A stretch of 58,916 bases of DNA from Thermodesulfobacteriota bacterium (GTDB lineage: Bacteria > Desulfobacterota > UBA8473): the NCBI GenBank assembly GCA_040757775.1, contig JBFLWQ010000001.1, positions 1 to 58,916 on the forward strand, given 5' to 3'. Of this stretch, positions 16,768 to 25,262 are shown in pieces. The position numbers were made by a program, and so were the translations under genes. Every line of letters starts with the position of its first letter. The first letter of the stretch is position 1. The notes under the pieces were generated by a model, which saw only the letters and a list, made by a program, of their open reading frames with translations, searched no databases and had not been told where the DNA came from.

Positions 16768-17499
16768 ATGGTAAAAATACCAAAGGAACCCAAAGAGATA
16801 TTTCAGGAAATAACAAAGGACTTTCAGACAGCCTTTGGCAACGATCTCATGTCTATAATTCTCTACGGCAGTGGAGCCAGCGGAGACTACGTTCCTAAGA
16901 GATCAGATTTGAATTTTCTCATAGTTTTAACTGAAGAAGGGATAAATACGCTGGAGAGATCCTTTGAAGTTCTATCAAAATGGCGGAAAAGGAAGGTAAG
17001 TATTCCTCTCTTTTTAACAAAGTCTTATATAGCATCTTCTCTTGACACGTTTCCTGTCGAATTCTTGAATATGAAGATGAATCATATATTGGTCTATGGA
17101 GAAGACGTGCTTGCGAACCTTTCTTTTGAAAAAGGAAACCTTAGAGTACAGTGTGAAAGAGAATTGAAGGCAAAACTCCTACAGTTGAGGCAAGGGTACC
17201 TGGATGCCTCTAAAAGAGTGAGAAATCTGAGTCTCCTTATAGTCAGCTCAATCCCGGCTTTCATCGCCATATTCAGGGCATTACTCTATCTAAAAGACAT
17301 AGAAGTGCCTGTCAAAAGGGAAGATACAGTCTCTCGTGTCTGCGAAGAATTTGATCTGGACCATGGGCTATTTTCAACCCTTCTCGGTGTTAAGAATAAG
17401 GGGAAAAAATCCTCAAAAGGGGAGATGGATTGGTTAATACACAGATATATAACTGAGGTAAGACGGCTCTCATTAATTGTCGATAAGATGGATATGTGA
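16768..17499 (+). CDS. Nucleotidyltransferase-fold protein with altered metal motif
   Basis: The 243-residue protein has an N-terminal nucleotidyltransferase signature, YGSGASGDYVPKRSDLN (about residues 31-47), and a helical C-terminal half. The usual metal pair is DxD, but here it reads SDLN, with Asn in place of the second Asp, so catalysis may be lost or changed. It lies between the TPM and LemA genes in one direction (24 bases after the first, 84 before the second), a placement that suggests a functional link. ATG 16768 has GGAG upstream. Substrate cannot be inferred. Confidence 0.7.
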   Translation: MVKIPKEPKEIFQEITKDFQTAFGNDLMSIILYGSGASGDYVPKRSDLNFLIVLTEEGINTLERSFEVLSKWRKRKVSIPLFLTKSYIASSLDTFPVEFLNMKMNHILVYGEDVLANLSFEKGNLRVQCERELKAKLLQLRQGYLDASKRVRNLSLLIVSSIPAFIAIFRALLYLKDIEVPVKREDTVSRVCEEFDLDHGLFSTLLGVKNKGKKSSKGEMDWLIHRYITEVRRLSLIVDKMDM

Positions 17500-17541
17500 T
17501 CCAGACATTAAGACTATAGACCTCAGACATTAGACTGAAGG

Positions 17542-17553
17542 CTGAATAGTTAC
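17542..17553. repeat. Inverted copy of GTAACTATTCAG
   Basis: CTGAATAGTTAC is the exact complement of the 12-mer at 185-196 and 9434-9445. Confidence 0.5.
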
Positions 17554-17583
17554 AACTAATCTTAATTTTAACAGGAGGGAAAA

Positions 17584-18159
17584 ATGACTAAAACAGGTAA
17601 GATATCGCTTATAGTAATAGCAATCATAGTAATCTTTCTTATCTCAACCTATTCTTTTGTAAAGGGGACGTATAACAGATTCGTAACCCTCGAAGAGGGA
17701 ATAAAAGGTGCGTGGGCTCAGGTGGAAAATCAGCTTCAGAGACGCTATGACCTGATCCCTAATTATGTGGAAACCGTAAAGGGCTATGCCAAACATGAAA
17801 GAGAGGTCTTAATCCAGGTAACTGAGGCCAGAGCGAGCGTTGGAGGGGCAAAAACCGTCCAGGAAAAAATTCAGGCAAATAATCAATTATCTACGGCTTT
17901 AAGCAGGCTCCTGGTAGTTGTAGAAAGGTATCCTGATTTAAAAGCCAACCAAAACTTCATCCGTCTACAGGATGAACTTGCCGGAACCGAAAACAGAATT
18001 GCCGTAGAACGAATGAGATATAACGAGGCAGTCAAAGTATTCAACATCAGGATAAGATCATTCCCAGCAAACATCCTCGCAAACATATTCGGTTTTAAAG
18101 AGGCAGCCTTCTTCAAGGCTCCAGAAGAGGCAAAGGCAGCCCCCAAAGTAAAATTTTAA
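17584..18159 (+). CDS. lemA: LemA family membrane protein
   Basis: LemA proteins are anchored by one N-terminal helix with a helical-bundle domain. In this 191-residue protein the helix is at about residues 7-27. It is followed by the family core GAWAQVENQLQRRYDLIPN (46-64), VKGYAKHE, ALSRLLVVVERYPDLKAN and RIAVERMRYNEAV. Function is unclear; it is often found beside TPM proteins, as here. A good AGGAGGG site precedes the ATG. The gap upstream holds an inverted copy of the GTAACTATTCAG repeat. Confidence 0.93.
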   Translation: MTKTGKISLIVIAIIVIFLISTYSFVKGTYNRFVTLEEGIKGAWAQVENQLQRRYDLIPNYVETVKGYAKHEREVLIQVTEARASVGGAKTVQEKIQANNQLSTALSRLLVVVERYPDLKANQNFIRLQDELAGTENRIAVERMRYNEAVKVFNIRIRSFPANILANIFGFKEAAFFKAPEEAKAAPKVKF

Positions 18160-18273
18160 TCAGGAAGTCTTTCAGAGGAAACCATCTGAGTCTCTGGTAG
18201 TTAACTTAGGAATGCCGCCAGCTTTTGTAGTTTGTATGGTCAATGCTTTTATCAAGGATATTTCTATTTAGGC

Positions 18274-18303
18274 TTGACTTTTCAAAACGAAGTAAAATAG
18301 AAT
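18274..18303 (+). promoter_or_regulatory. Candidate promoter for the EF-G gene
   Basis: TTGACT at 18274-18279 and TAGAAT at 18298-18303 each match five of six consensus bases, with an 18-base spacer, 46 bases before the ATG at 18350. Confidence 0.55.
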
Positions 18304-18349
18304 GACCTTTTTAAAAAATCGACACCCATTGTTTTGAAAAGGAGATTTC

Positions 18350-20425
18350 ATGAAAAAGCTCGAGGTGAATAAACTTAGGAATATAGGTATTGTAGCCCAC
18401 GGTGGAGCCGGAAAAACTTCCTTAGCAGAAGCGATGCTTTTCAATGCAAAGACAACTGACCGCATGGGAAGAGTTGATAATGGAACCTCAATAATGGATT
18501 ATGAACCTGAAGAGATAAAGAGAAAAATTACCATCAGTTCATCCCTGCACCATTTTGGTTGGGAAAAACACAAGGTGAATATAATAGACACCCCTGGAGA
18601 TACAAATTTTAGTAACGACGCTAAAAACTCTCTATATGTGGCAGATGGGGCAGTAGTGGTTATCGATGCAATCTCAGGCATAAGAGTACAGACTGAAAGG
18701 CTCTGGCAGTATTGTGATGAATTCAGACTTCCCAGAATAATCTTCATAAATAAGATGGACAGGGAAAGGGCATCTTATTCCAACCTTCTTGATGATATAA
18801 ATAAAATCCTTGGAAAGAAAGCAGTAATTACTCACATCCCGATCGGTGCAGAAGAGTCCTTTAGAGGTCTTATAGACCTGATGAAGATGAAAGCTCTGGT
18901 TTATGAAAACGACGGTAGTGGAAAGTATACTGAAAAAGAAATCCCTGGAGAACTCAGCGAGGAGGCTATAAATTTGAGGGGAAAGATGATAGAAGATATA
19001 GCAGAGACATCAGACAAGTTATTGGAAAAGTATTTAGAAGGGGAAAGTCTGAGCTCTGAAGACATGTATCAGGGGTTGAGGGAGGGAACACTCGATATGA
19101 AGTTCGTCCCTGTAATATGTGGTTCAGCCTTGAAAAATATTGGAGTCCAACCCCTGATGGATGAGATTGTTCACTGTCTCCCTTCCCCACTGGAAAAGGG
19201 GGAAAATAAAGGCAAAAATCCCACCACAAAGGCGGAAGATGTCCGTAAGCCTAATGAGGAAGATCCTTTCTCTGCCCTGGTTTTCAAGACAATAGCTGAC
19301 CCTTATACAGGAAAATTAACATTATTTCGCATCTATTCTGGCACTATGAACTCTGATTCAACGGTATACAATTCTTCCAGGAAAGTAAAAGAAAGAATTG
19401 GACAGATATTTCAGATAGAGGGGAAAAGTCAAAAACCAATAGACTCTGCCGGTGTTGGCGAGTTAGTGGCAGTGGCAAAACTTAAAGATACCAGTACAGG
19501 AAACACCCTCTGTGATGAAAATGCCCCTATAACCTTTGAAGGAGTTACCCCTCCACCACCAATAATATCTTTTGCTATTGAGCCAAAGACCAAGGGAGAT
19601 GAAGAAAAGGCTACTATATCCTTAAATAAGCTTATAGAAGAGGACCCTACTATCAGAATTCATCGGGATGAACAGACCAAAGAAATCATACTATCAGGAA
19701 TGGGGCAGGTTCATCTGGAGGTTATCTTAGAGAAGTTAAAGAGAAAATTCGGCGTAGAGGTAGGGTTAAAATTGCCCAAAGTTCCTTATAAAGAGACAAT
19801 CCGTGGAAAAGCAAAGGTACAGGGGAAATACAAGAAACAGTCCGGAGGGAGAGGACAGTATGGAGATGCATGGTTAGAGGTGGAACCCATGCCCAGAGGA
19901 GCAGGTTTTGAATTCGTCGATAAGATAGTGGGGGGCGTAATCCCCAGACAGTATATCCCGGCAGTAGAGAAGGGGATTATTGAGACCATGAATGAGGGTG
20001 TAATGGCAGGATACCCGGTAGTAGATATCAAAGCTTCATTGGTCTTTGGGTCTTTCCATACTGTGGACTCATCTGAGATGGCATTTAAGATAGCCGGTTC
20101 TATGGCATTTAAGAAAGGATGTCTGGAAGCCGGCCCGGTTCTATTGGAACCTGTCATGAATATGAATATTACCGTTCCAGATGAAAATATGGGCGACATT
20201 ATTGGAGACTTAAACAGCAGGAGAGGCAAGGTTTTGGGCGTGGAAGGAAGGGATAATAGCCAGATAATAAAAGCCCAGGTCCCTATGGCTGAGGTCTTAA
20301 CGTATGCCCCTGATTTGAGTTCAATGACAGGAGACAGAGGAACGTTTACTATAGAGTTTTCTCATTATGAGGAGGCGCCGGCACATATCAGCGAAAAGGT
20401 TGTCACAGCCGCCAAAAAAGAGTAA
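18350..20425 (+). CDS. Elongation factor G-like GTPase (EF-G2 type)
   Basis: This 691-residue protein has all five EF-G domains. The G1 loop is AHGGAGKTSL in place of the standard AHIDAGKTT, which marks the divergent EF-G2-like group; G3 is DTPG, G4 NKMD. Domain IV shows GGRGQYGDAWLEVEP and the end has SMTGDRGTFTIEFSHYEE. Such paralogues may take part in ribosome recycling, stress or a part of elongation; standard translation genes (rpsL, rpsG, tuf) are not adjacent, so it is probably not the main fusA. An AAGGAG site and candidate promoter precede it. Confidence 0.88.
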   Translation: MKKLEVNKLRNIGIVAHGGAGKTSLAEAMLFNAKTTDRMGRVDNGTSIMDYEPEEIKRKITISSSLHHFGWEKHKVNIIDTPGDTNFSNDAKNSLYVADGAVVVIDAISGIRVQTERLWQYCDEFRLPRIIFINKMDRERASYSNLLDDINKILGKKAVITHIPIGAEESFRGLIDLMKMKALVYENDGSGKYTEKEIPGELSEEAINLRGKMIEDIAETSDKLLEKYLEGESLSSEDMYQGLREGTLDMKFVPVICGSALKNIGVQPLMDEIVHCLPSPLEKGENKGKNPTTKAEDVRKPNEEDPFSALVFKTIADPYTGKLTLFRIYSGTMNSDSTVYNSSRKVKERIGQIFQIEGKSQKPIDSAGVGELVAVAKLKDTSTGNTLCDENAPITFEGVTPPPPIISFAIEPKTKGDEEKATISLNKLIEEDPTIRIHRDEQTKEIILSGMGQVHLEVILEKLKRKFGVEVGLKLPKVPYKETIRGKAKVQGKYKKQSGGRGQYGDAWLEVEPMPRGAGFEFVDKIVGGVIPRQYIPAVEKGIIETMNEGVMAGYPVVDIKASLVFGSFHTVDSSEMAFKIAGSMAFKKGCLEAGPVLLEPVMNMNITVPDENMGDIIGDLNSRRGKVLGVEGRDNSQIIKAQVPMAEVLTYAPDLSSMTGDRGTFTIEFSHYEEAPAHISEKVVTAAKKE

Positions 20426-20437
20426 AGCAAGTTAGTT

Positions 20438-21043
20438 ATGAGCGAAGATTTCAAGGATAATACGGATAAAGAAAATCCAGCTAAGGATACCAAACGTATC
20501 TCTGATCTTGAAACTCCAGAAGAAATCACAGACCAGGATACAGAGAAAGAGGGAATAGAGAAGGAAGAGGGAGAGAAAGAAGGTGAAGAAGGAGAAGAAG
20601 GGGAAGAAAGGAAAGAAGAGAAAAAGTTCCTTAGCTTATATCAGAGGGTTCAGATAATGTCTGTTCCTGAAAAGATTCAACTTGCCCTTAAAGGAGATAA
20701 AGAGGCAAGGAGTCTCTTGATCAGAGACCCGAATAAACTGGTGTCAACTGCTGTAATAAAGAGCCCCAAAATATCAGAGAGCGAGATTCAGCAAATCGTT
20801 CAATCAAGAAGTGTAACCGATGAAATCCTGCGGATTATAGTTCAGAACAGAGAATGGATGAGTAAATACAAGATAAAGGTAGGGTTAGTTAACAATCCTC
20901 TAACTCCCCTTACTATATCTTTGAATATTTTGAATAACCTACGGGAGCGGGATTTACGCCTCTTGTCTAAAAATAGAAACGTCCCAGCCGCCTTATCCAG
21001 AACAGCAAAGAAATTATGGGACGAGAGGTCAAAACACCAATAG
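20438..21043 (+). CDS. Conserved-looking hypothetical protein with acidic N-terminus
   Basis: The 201-residue protein follows the EF-G gene after 12 bases, so they are probably cotranscribed. Residues 1-65 are highly charged and acidic with Glu/Lys/Gly runs and are likely disordered. The rest is helical, with PEKIQLALKGDKEARSLL and SVTDEILRIIVQNREWM, in a pattern reminiscent of short helical repeats. I do not recognise a named family and see no membrane segment or catalytic motif. Position suggests a role linked to translation or stress, but this is weak. Confidence 0.7.
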   Translation: MSEDFKDNTDKENPAKDTKRISDLETPEEITDQDTEKEGIEKEEGEKEGEEGEEGEERKEEKKFLSLYQRVQIMSVPEKIQLALKGDKEARSLLIRDPNKLVSTAVIKSPKISESEIQQIVQSRSVTDEILRIIVQNREWMSKYKIKVGLVNNPLTPLTISLNILNNLRERDLRLLSKNRNVPAALSRTAKKLWDERSKHQ

Positions 21044-21050
21044 GGATAAC

Positions 21051-21806
21051 CTACCTCCATCTAAGAAGCCCTGCTTCTACCAATCTCAGTACCCTGTCCA
21101 TCAGGTATCCCAATAATCCTATTACCACCATCCCGGCCAGAATATCATCAGGTCTTTGGATATCCCGCGCTGTCATAATCATATAACCCAACCCATAGCC
21201 CGTTTTAACCCCTGTGAATTCAGCTGCTACTAATGTCATCCATCCAATACCCAATCCAATCCTGAGTCCTGTTAAGATTAAAGGCATAGCCCCTGGCGCT
21301 AAAACCTTAAATAGGACTTCCTTTTCTTTTGCTCCTAAACTACGGGATGCCTCAACCAGTAAAACATCCACAGATACTATTCCAGCCATGGTGCTCAATA
21401 AAATTGGAAAGAATGCCCCTAAGAATATTATAAAGGCTGCCGATTTTATACCAATCCCAAACCATAATACTGAAATTGGTATCCATGCAAGAGGTGGAAC
21501 AGGCCTTAACATCTCTATTATAGGATCCACCATCCTTTTAAGGGGTTTTGACCAGCCCATAACTATGCCCAGGGGTATACCGATCATTGCTGCAAATAAA
21601 AAACCCCAGAAGACACGATTTAGACTCTCCAGTATGTGCTGCATAAGTCTGTACCCCGGTGGTAACCCCACTATTAAAAGATCTCTAATCCCCAAAAGTA
21701 CATCTGCCGGAGATGGGCATTTATACCTTGGAATGACACCAAAGTAAGAAAGAAGCTGCCAGACAACTATCATACCAACCAATAATATATATCTTGAAAG
21801 CCTCAT
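21051..21806 (-). CDS. ABC transporter permease, TauC/SsuC/NitT type
   Basis: The 251-residue protein has about six membrane helices and the EAA loop that meets the ATPase (EASRSLGAKEKEVLFKVLAPGAMP, with the conserved EA...G). It belongs to the nitrate/sulfonate/taurine/thiamine-precursor import group. Its ATG overlaps the stop of the binding-protein gene by four bases (ATGA), so the two are translationally coupled. No matching ATPase gene lies next to them, so the complex must use one encoded elsewhere. It converges on the gene ending at 21043. Confidence 0.92.
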   Translation of the reverse strand: MRLSRYILLVGMIVVWQLLSYFGVIPRYKCPSPADVLLGIRDLLIVGLPPGYRLMQHILESLNRVFWGFLFAAMIGIPLGIVMGWSKPLKRMVDPIIEMLRPVPPLAWIPISVLWFGIGIKSAAFIIFLGAFFPILLSTMAGIVSVDVLLVEASRSLGAKEKEVLFKVLAPGAMPLILTGLRIGLGIGWMTLVAAEFTGVKTGYGLGYMIMTARDIQRPDDILAGMVVIGLLGYLMDRVLRLVEAGLLRWR

Positions 21807-22795
21807 CTCTTTATAATCTCCTTAAGAATCCTTGAGTCAATAAACGTGCGGGTAAAGGTCTTTGGGCTTGTTATCTTTATATAACCAAGCCTATTCAAAA
21901 AATCCACATATTCTACTTCACCTTCTATGCTAGGTTCATAGTCAAACTCTATATTCTTCACAGCCTGCCTGATTGTGACTTCATCCATTCCGGTATACTT
22001 CATTCCTATCTTTACAGCCTCTTCAGGGTGGTTTTTTATATAATTCGTTGCATCCACGTGGACCTTTACTATCTTTCTTACCAATTCAGGGTGTTCCTCC
22101 ATGAATTTTAAGTCGGCCACCAATACACAACAGGGGTGATGTTCCCAGATATCACGAGAAGTTACGAGTATCCTCCCTATCCCTTTTGTAACGGCTTTTG
22201 CTACATGGGGCTCCCATGCAATAAAGGCATCAATATCTCCTGCTTTCAATGCCCATATCATCTCCGGGGGCTTAATCACTATGATTTTTACTTCATTAAA
22301 TCCTAAACCATTCCTGATTAATGTCTTTCTTAAGAGAAAATCCTGTACTGTTGAGAAGCCCGGAATGGCAATGGTCTTTTCCCGAAGGTCATTGATACTC
22401 TTGACATTAGAGGCTCTATTCACTACCACCGCTGACCCTTCCTTATTGGCCTGAGCCAAAACCCTTACATTGGCTGTGTTATTGGCTACAGATGTTGTCG
22501 CAGGGGCTTCGCCTACATAACCAACATCCAAACTGCCTGCAGCGAATGCACTCACCTCCTCCGGTCCAGCCTTAAAGATACCACCAATCTCCATGCTAAC
22601 ACCTTCTTTCTTAAAAAGACCCCTTTCAAAAGCAACAAAAGCGGCTAGCTGATGCAAATCGCTCTGGAGGTACCCCATCCTTACTTTTACCTCAGTTTTA
22701 TTTTTGCCTGTACACGAGAGGAGTAAAACTGGCAAGAAGAGTAATATTATGGTTATTACAAGATATTTAAAGTTCCTGTTATTAATACAACTCAT
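21803..22795 (-). CDS. ABC transporter substrate-binding lipoprotein, NitT/TauT type
   Basis: The 330-residue protein has a lipoprotein signal ending in LLLSC (Cys near residue 28), then an NMT1/SsuA-like two-lobe binding fold. Visible features include VRMGYLQSDLHQLAAFVAFERGLFKKEGV and a C-terminal lobe with DAFIAWEPHVAKA and HPCCVLVADLKFM. Ligands in this family include alkanesulfonates, taurine, nitrate and pyrimidine precursors; none can be chosen. Lipid anchoring fits the lnt gene in this window. GAGGT lies seven bases before the ATG. It is coupled to the permease gene by an ATGA overlap. Confidence 0.9.
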   Translation of the reverse strand: MSCINNRNFKYLVITIILLFLPVLLLSCTGKNKTEVKVRMGYLQSDLHQLAAFVAFERGLFKKEGVSMEIGGIFKAGPEEVSAFAAGSLDVGYVGEAPATTSVANNTANVRVLAQANKEGSAVVVNRASNVKSINDLREKTIAIPGFSTVQDFLLRKTLIRNGLGFNEVKIIVIKPPEMIWALKAGDIDAFIAWEPHVAKAVTKGIGRILVTSRDIWEHHPCCVLVADLKFMEEHPELVRKIVKVHVDATNYIKNHPEEAVKIGMKYTGMDEVTIRQAVKNIEFDYEPSIEGEVEYVDFLNRLGYIKITSPKTFTRTFIDSRILKEIIKR

Positions 22796-22980
22796 TTTAA
22801 AAACCTCATTGCAGATAAGCTTTCAGTTCTTCCTCAGTTATCGGTTGCCAGTTGTCAGCGATCAGCCATTTTTCCTTTTTCCTGATCCCCGTTAACTGGA
22901 ATCCGTGAACCGTTACAAGAATACAGAAAAAAGGATTGAAAGGCAAATTATTTCCACCCTAAAAACCCGGCAAATTATTC

Positions 22981-23008
22981 TTGACATTGCCTGATGATGA
23001 CATATACT
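22981..23008 (+). promoter_or_regulatory. Near-consensus promoter upstream of the MOSC-hisI pair
   Basis: TTGACA at 22981-22986 and TATACT at 23003-23008 (five of six) are 16 bases apart. It points to the MOSC gene, leaving a leader of about 175 bases that contains three hairpins. The rest of the 22796-23188 gap shows no gene. Confidence 0.55.
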
Positions 23009-23082
23009 TCCATCAGCTTTTGACCTCTTTTGGAGTTCTGAGTAGCTAATGCCAATTTGCCTTCATTTAATGTAATTATGTC

Positions 23083-23131
23083 GGGCGAGACGCCCAACCT
23101 ACTCAACGGTAGGACAGGTGTTCCGCCTGTC
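23083..23131. repeat. Cluster of three short hairpins in the MOSC leader
   Basis: GGGCG/CGCCC (23083-23095), CCTAC/GTAGG (23098-23113) and GACAGG/CCTGTC (23113-23131) form consecutive small stems. They resemble a dispersed intergenic repeat; a riboswitch is not recognised. Confidence 0.5.
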
Positions 23132-23188
23132 TGTAATATTAATGAAATAAAAGTAGTATAACATACGATATGTCAAAGGAAAGAGTTA

Positions 23189-23647
23189 ATGCTCATGGAG
23201 AATAATCTTACAACAGGAAGGGTGATTGCTGTCTGCATCAGCAAAGATAAGGGCACCAGGAAGGAAAATATAAACAGAGGCAAAGTAATCAAAGGCTTTG
23301 GCTTTGAAGGCGATGCCCATGCTGGCAATTGGCATCGTCAGGTCAGTCTGCTATCTATTGAAAGTATCCAAAAGATGAGAGAAAAAGGGTTAGATGTTGG
23401 TCCTGGAGATTTTGCTGAAAATATAACCACACAGGGGATTGATTTATTAAAGCTACCCATTGGAACGAAACTCACCGTAGGCAAACATGCCTTACTGGAG
23501 GTAACCCAGATTGGCAAAGTCTGTCATACCAGGTGCGCTATCTTTTATGAGGCTGGCGACTGTGTGATGCCAAAGGAAGGGATCTTTGCAAGAATACTGA
23601 CAGATGGCATAATAGAGATTAAGGATGAAATAAAGGTGGTGAGGTGA
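23189..23647 (+). CDS. MOSC-domain protein (sulfur carrier to metal-sulfur cluster assembly)
   Basis: The 152-residue protein is a stand-alone MOSC domain, related to the C-terminal part of molybdenum-cofactor sulfurases. Visible are [35 protein letters not shown] and the conserved Cys region [16 protein letters not shown]. These proteins are thought to move sulfur for molybdenum cofactor or related metal centres. It is followed one base later by hisI. An AAGGAA site precedes ATG 23189; an ATG at 23195 is an alternative. Confidence 0.88.
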   Translation: MLMENNLTTGRVIAVCISKDKGTRKENINRGKVIKGFGFEGDAHAGNWHRQVSLLSIESIQKMREKGLDVGPGDFAENITTQGIDLLKLPIGTKLTVGKHALLEVTQIGKVCHTRCAIFYEAGDCVMPKEGIFARILTDGIIEIKDEIKVVR

Positions 23648-23648
23648 T

Positions 23649-24044
23649 ATGAGATTAGTATATGAGATAAAATTTGATGAAAAGGGGCTGGTACCAGCCA
23701 TTATTCAGGATTACAAAAATAATGAAGTGCTAATGCTTGGTTATATGAATAGAGAGGCAGTCAGTAAAACCTTAGAATCTGGTAATGTTCATTTCTGGAG
23801 CCGCTCGAGAGGCAAGATGTGGGTTAAAGGAGAAACCTCAGGGCATACACAAAAGGTCATGGACATATTCTTCGACTGTGACATGGATACGATACTGGTA
23901 AAGGTAGATCAGAAAATAGCAGCATGTCATACTGGATACAGAAGCTGTTTTTATAGAAAGGTAAAGGGCAATAACTTAATAATCTGTAGTAAAAAAGTAT
24001 TTGAGGAGAAAGAGGTCTATCAAAAGTCAACTGCTATCGGCTAA
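23649..24044 (+). CDS. hisI: Phosphoribosyl-AMP cyclohydrolase
   Basis: HisI opens the adenine ring of phosphoribosyl-AMP in histidine synthesis, using zinc. The 131-residue protein has the family landmarks [36 protein letters not shown] and CHTGYRSCF, giving the metal Cys and Asp residues. It lies alone, apart from other his genes, one base after the MOSC gene. The last residues (STAIG) and the stop codon are supplied by a dispersed repeat at 24027-24052, which has replaced or extended the natural end without touching the active site. Confidence 0.95.
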   Translation: MRLVYEIKFDEKGLVPAIIQDYKNNEVLMLGYMNREAVSKTLESGNVHFWSRSRGKMWVKGETSGHTQKVMDIFFDCDMDTILVKVDQKIAACHTGYRSCFYRKVKGNNLIICSKKVFEEKEVYQKSTAIG

Positions 24045-24052
24045 AGCCGATA
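24027..24052. repeat. Dispersed repeat with ATCGGCTAAAGCC core, copy 2
   Basis: TATCGGCT/AGCCGATA forms an eight-pair hairpin with an AA loop; the TAA in the loop is the hisI stop. The TCAACT leader is shared with copies at 15717 and 58549. The hairpin separates convergent genes. Confidence 0.7.
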
Positions 24053-24060
24053 CAATAGCT

Positions 24061-25245
24061 CTATTTACGGGGCAACTTAAGAACCTGGGTTGCTATCACT
24101 GTTCGTTGGATCTCTGAAGAGCCGCCCCAGATAGTCAAACTCGCTGAGTTGATCCAGCCCATGGTTGCCTGATGTATGGAATTATCAAACTCCTCAAGGT
24201 TATACCAGGACTGGCCATAGGGTCCTACCGCCTCTATATTCAAGTCCATTACACGCCGATAAAGTTCGGAACCATAAACCTTTAAAAATGATGCCTCAGG
24301 ACCAGGTGCCGAGCCGACCTTTAACTGCGACAGTATTCGGAAGAAGGTATATAAAAGGGAGTTGCAGTCTACCTCCAATGCGGCCAATTTCCTCCTGAAA
24401 ACGGGATCCTGCATCAGTGGTTTCCCTCTATAAATGGTTTTTTCTGAGTTTTTACGGACTGTCTCGATGGCATAAATCAGTTCGCCTACTGGAAAGGCGT
24501 TTAACCGTTCATGTTGCAGGAGCGCCCCTGCAAGTTTCCAGCCTTCACCCATCTTACCCACCAGATTCTCTCTCGGGACACGAACATCATCAAAGAAAAC
24601 CTCACAGAAAGGCGCATGGTCCGTCAGTGCCTCAATAGGGCGTATAGTTATGCCAGGGGTTTTCAGATCTGCAAGCAAGAAGCTGATACCTTCCTGCTTT
24701 TTTCCGGATGAATCAGTTCGCACAAGCAAGAAAATCCAATCCGCATGGTCCGCCATGCTTGTCCAAGTCTTCTGCCCGTTGAGAACAAAGTAATTCCCTT
24801 CAGGGACAGCCTTCAAATTCAGACTTGCCAGGTCCGATCCCGCATTGGGCTCTGAAAATCCCTGACACCAAATGGTCTTACCGGACAACATGTCGGGAAT
24901 GAATCTATCCTGTTGTTCTTTGGTTCCATGCTGTAACAGCAACGGGGCTAACATTCCGAGCGAAACGAGTTTGGTTTTAAGCCTGGGCGCACCGCAATGG
25001 CTATACTCATAATTGAAGATAAATTGTTCTGTCTCACTGAAACCTGCACCGCCCATTTCTTTAGGAAACTCCGGAGAAATCCACCCTTTTTCATAAAGAG
25101 TCTTGTGCCACTTAAACATCAGATCATGTTCAAGGGTACTTCCGCCAAGTGTTTGGTCTTTAACATCAGGGGGGGTATTCTCTTCAAACCATTTCCTCAC
25201 TTCCTCCCTGAATCTTTCTTCATCACTCGAATAGGAAACTTTCAT
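24061..25245 (-). CDS. Acyl-CoA dehydrogenase family protein, subunit of a paired enzyme
   Basis: The 394-residue flavoprotein has the FAD-binding signatures WCQGFSEPNAGSDLA and LNGQKTWTS, and the C-terminal GGSSEIQR. The position that is catalytic Glu in YEGT-type enzymes is Gly (TIWGGSSEIQR), so the base must lie elsewhere or in its partner. A second family member precedes it by 17 bases on the same strand. Such pairs form mixed-subunit dehydrogenases in steroid and other ring-containing acyl-CoA breakdown. A GAGGGGG site precedes the ATG. Confidence 0.9.
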   Translation of the reverse strand: MKVSYSSDEERFREEVRKWFEENTPPDVKDQTLGGSTLEHDLMFKWHKTLYEKGWISPEFPKEMGGAGFSETEQFIFNYEYSHCGAPRLKTKLVSLGMLAPLLLQHGTKEQQDRFIPDMLSGKTIWCQGFSEPNAGSDLASLNLKAVPEGNYFVLNGQKTWTSMADHADWIFLLVRTDSSGKKQEGISFLLADLKTPGITIRPIEALTDHAPFCEVFFDDVRVPRENLVGKMGEGWKLAGALLQHERLNAFPVGELIYAIETVRKNSEKTIYRGKPLMQDPVFRRKLAALEVDCNSLLYTFFRILSQLKVGSAPGPEASFLKVYGSELYRRVMDLNIEAVGPYGQSWYNLEEFDNSIHQATMGWINSASLTIWGGSSEIQRTVIATQVLKLPRK

Positions 25246-25262
25246 CTTTTTAACCCCCTCAA

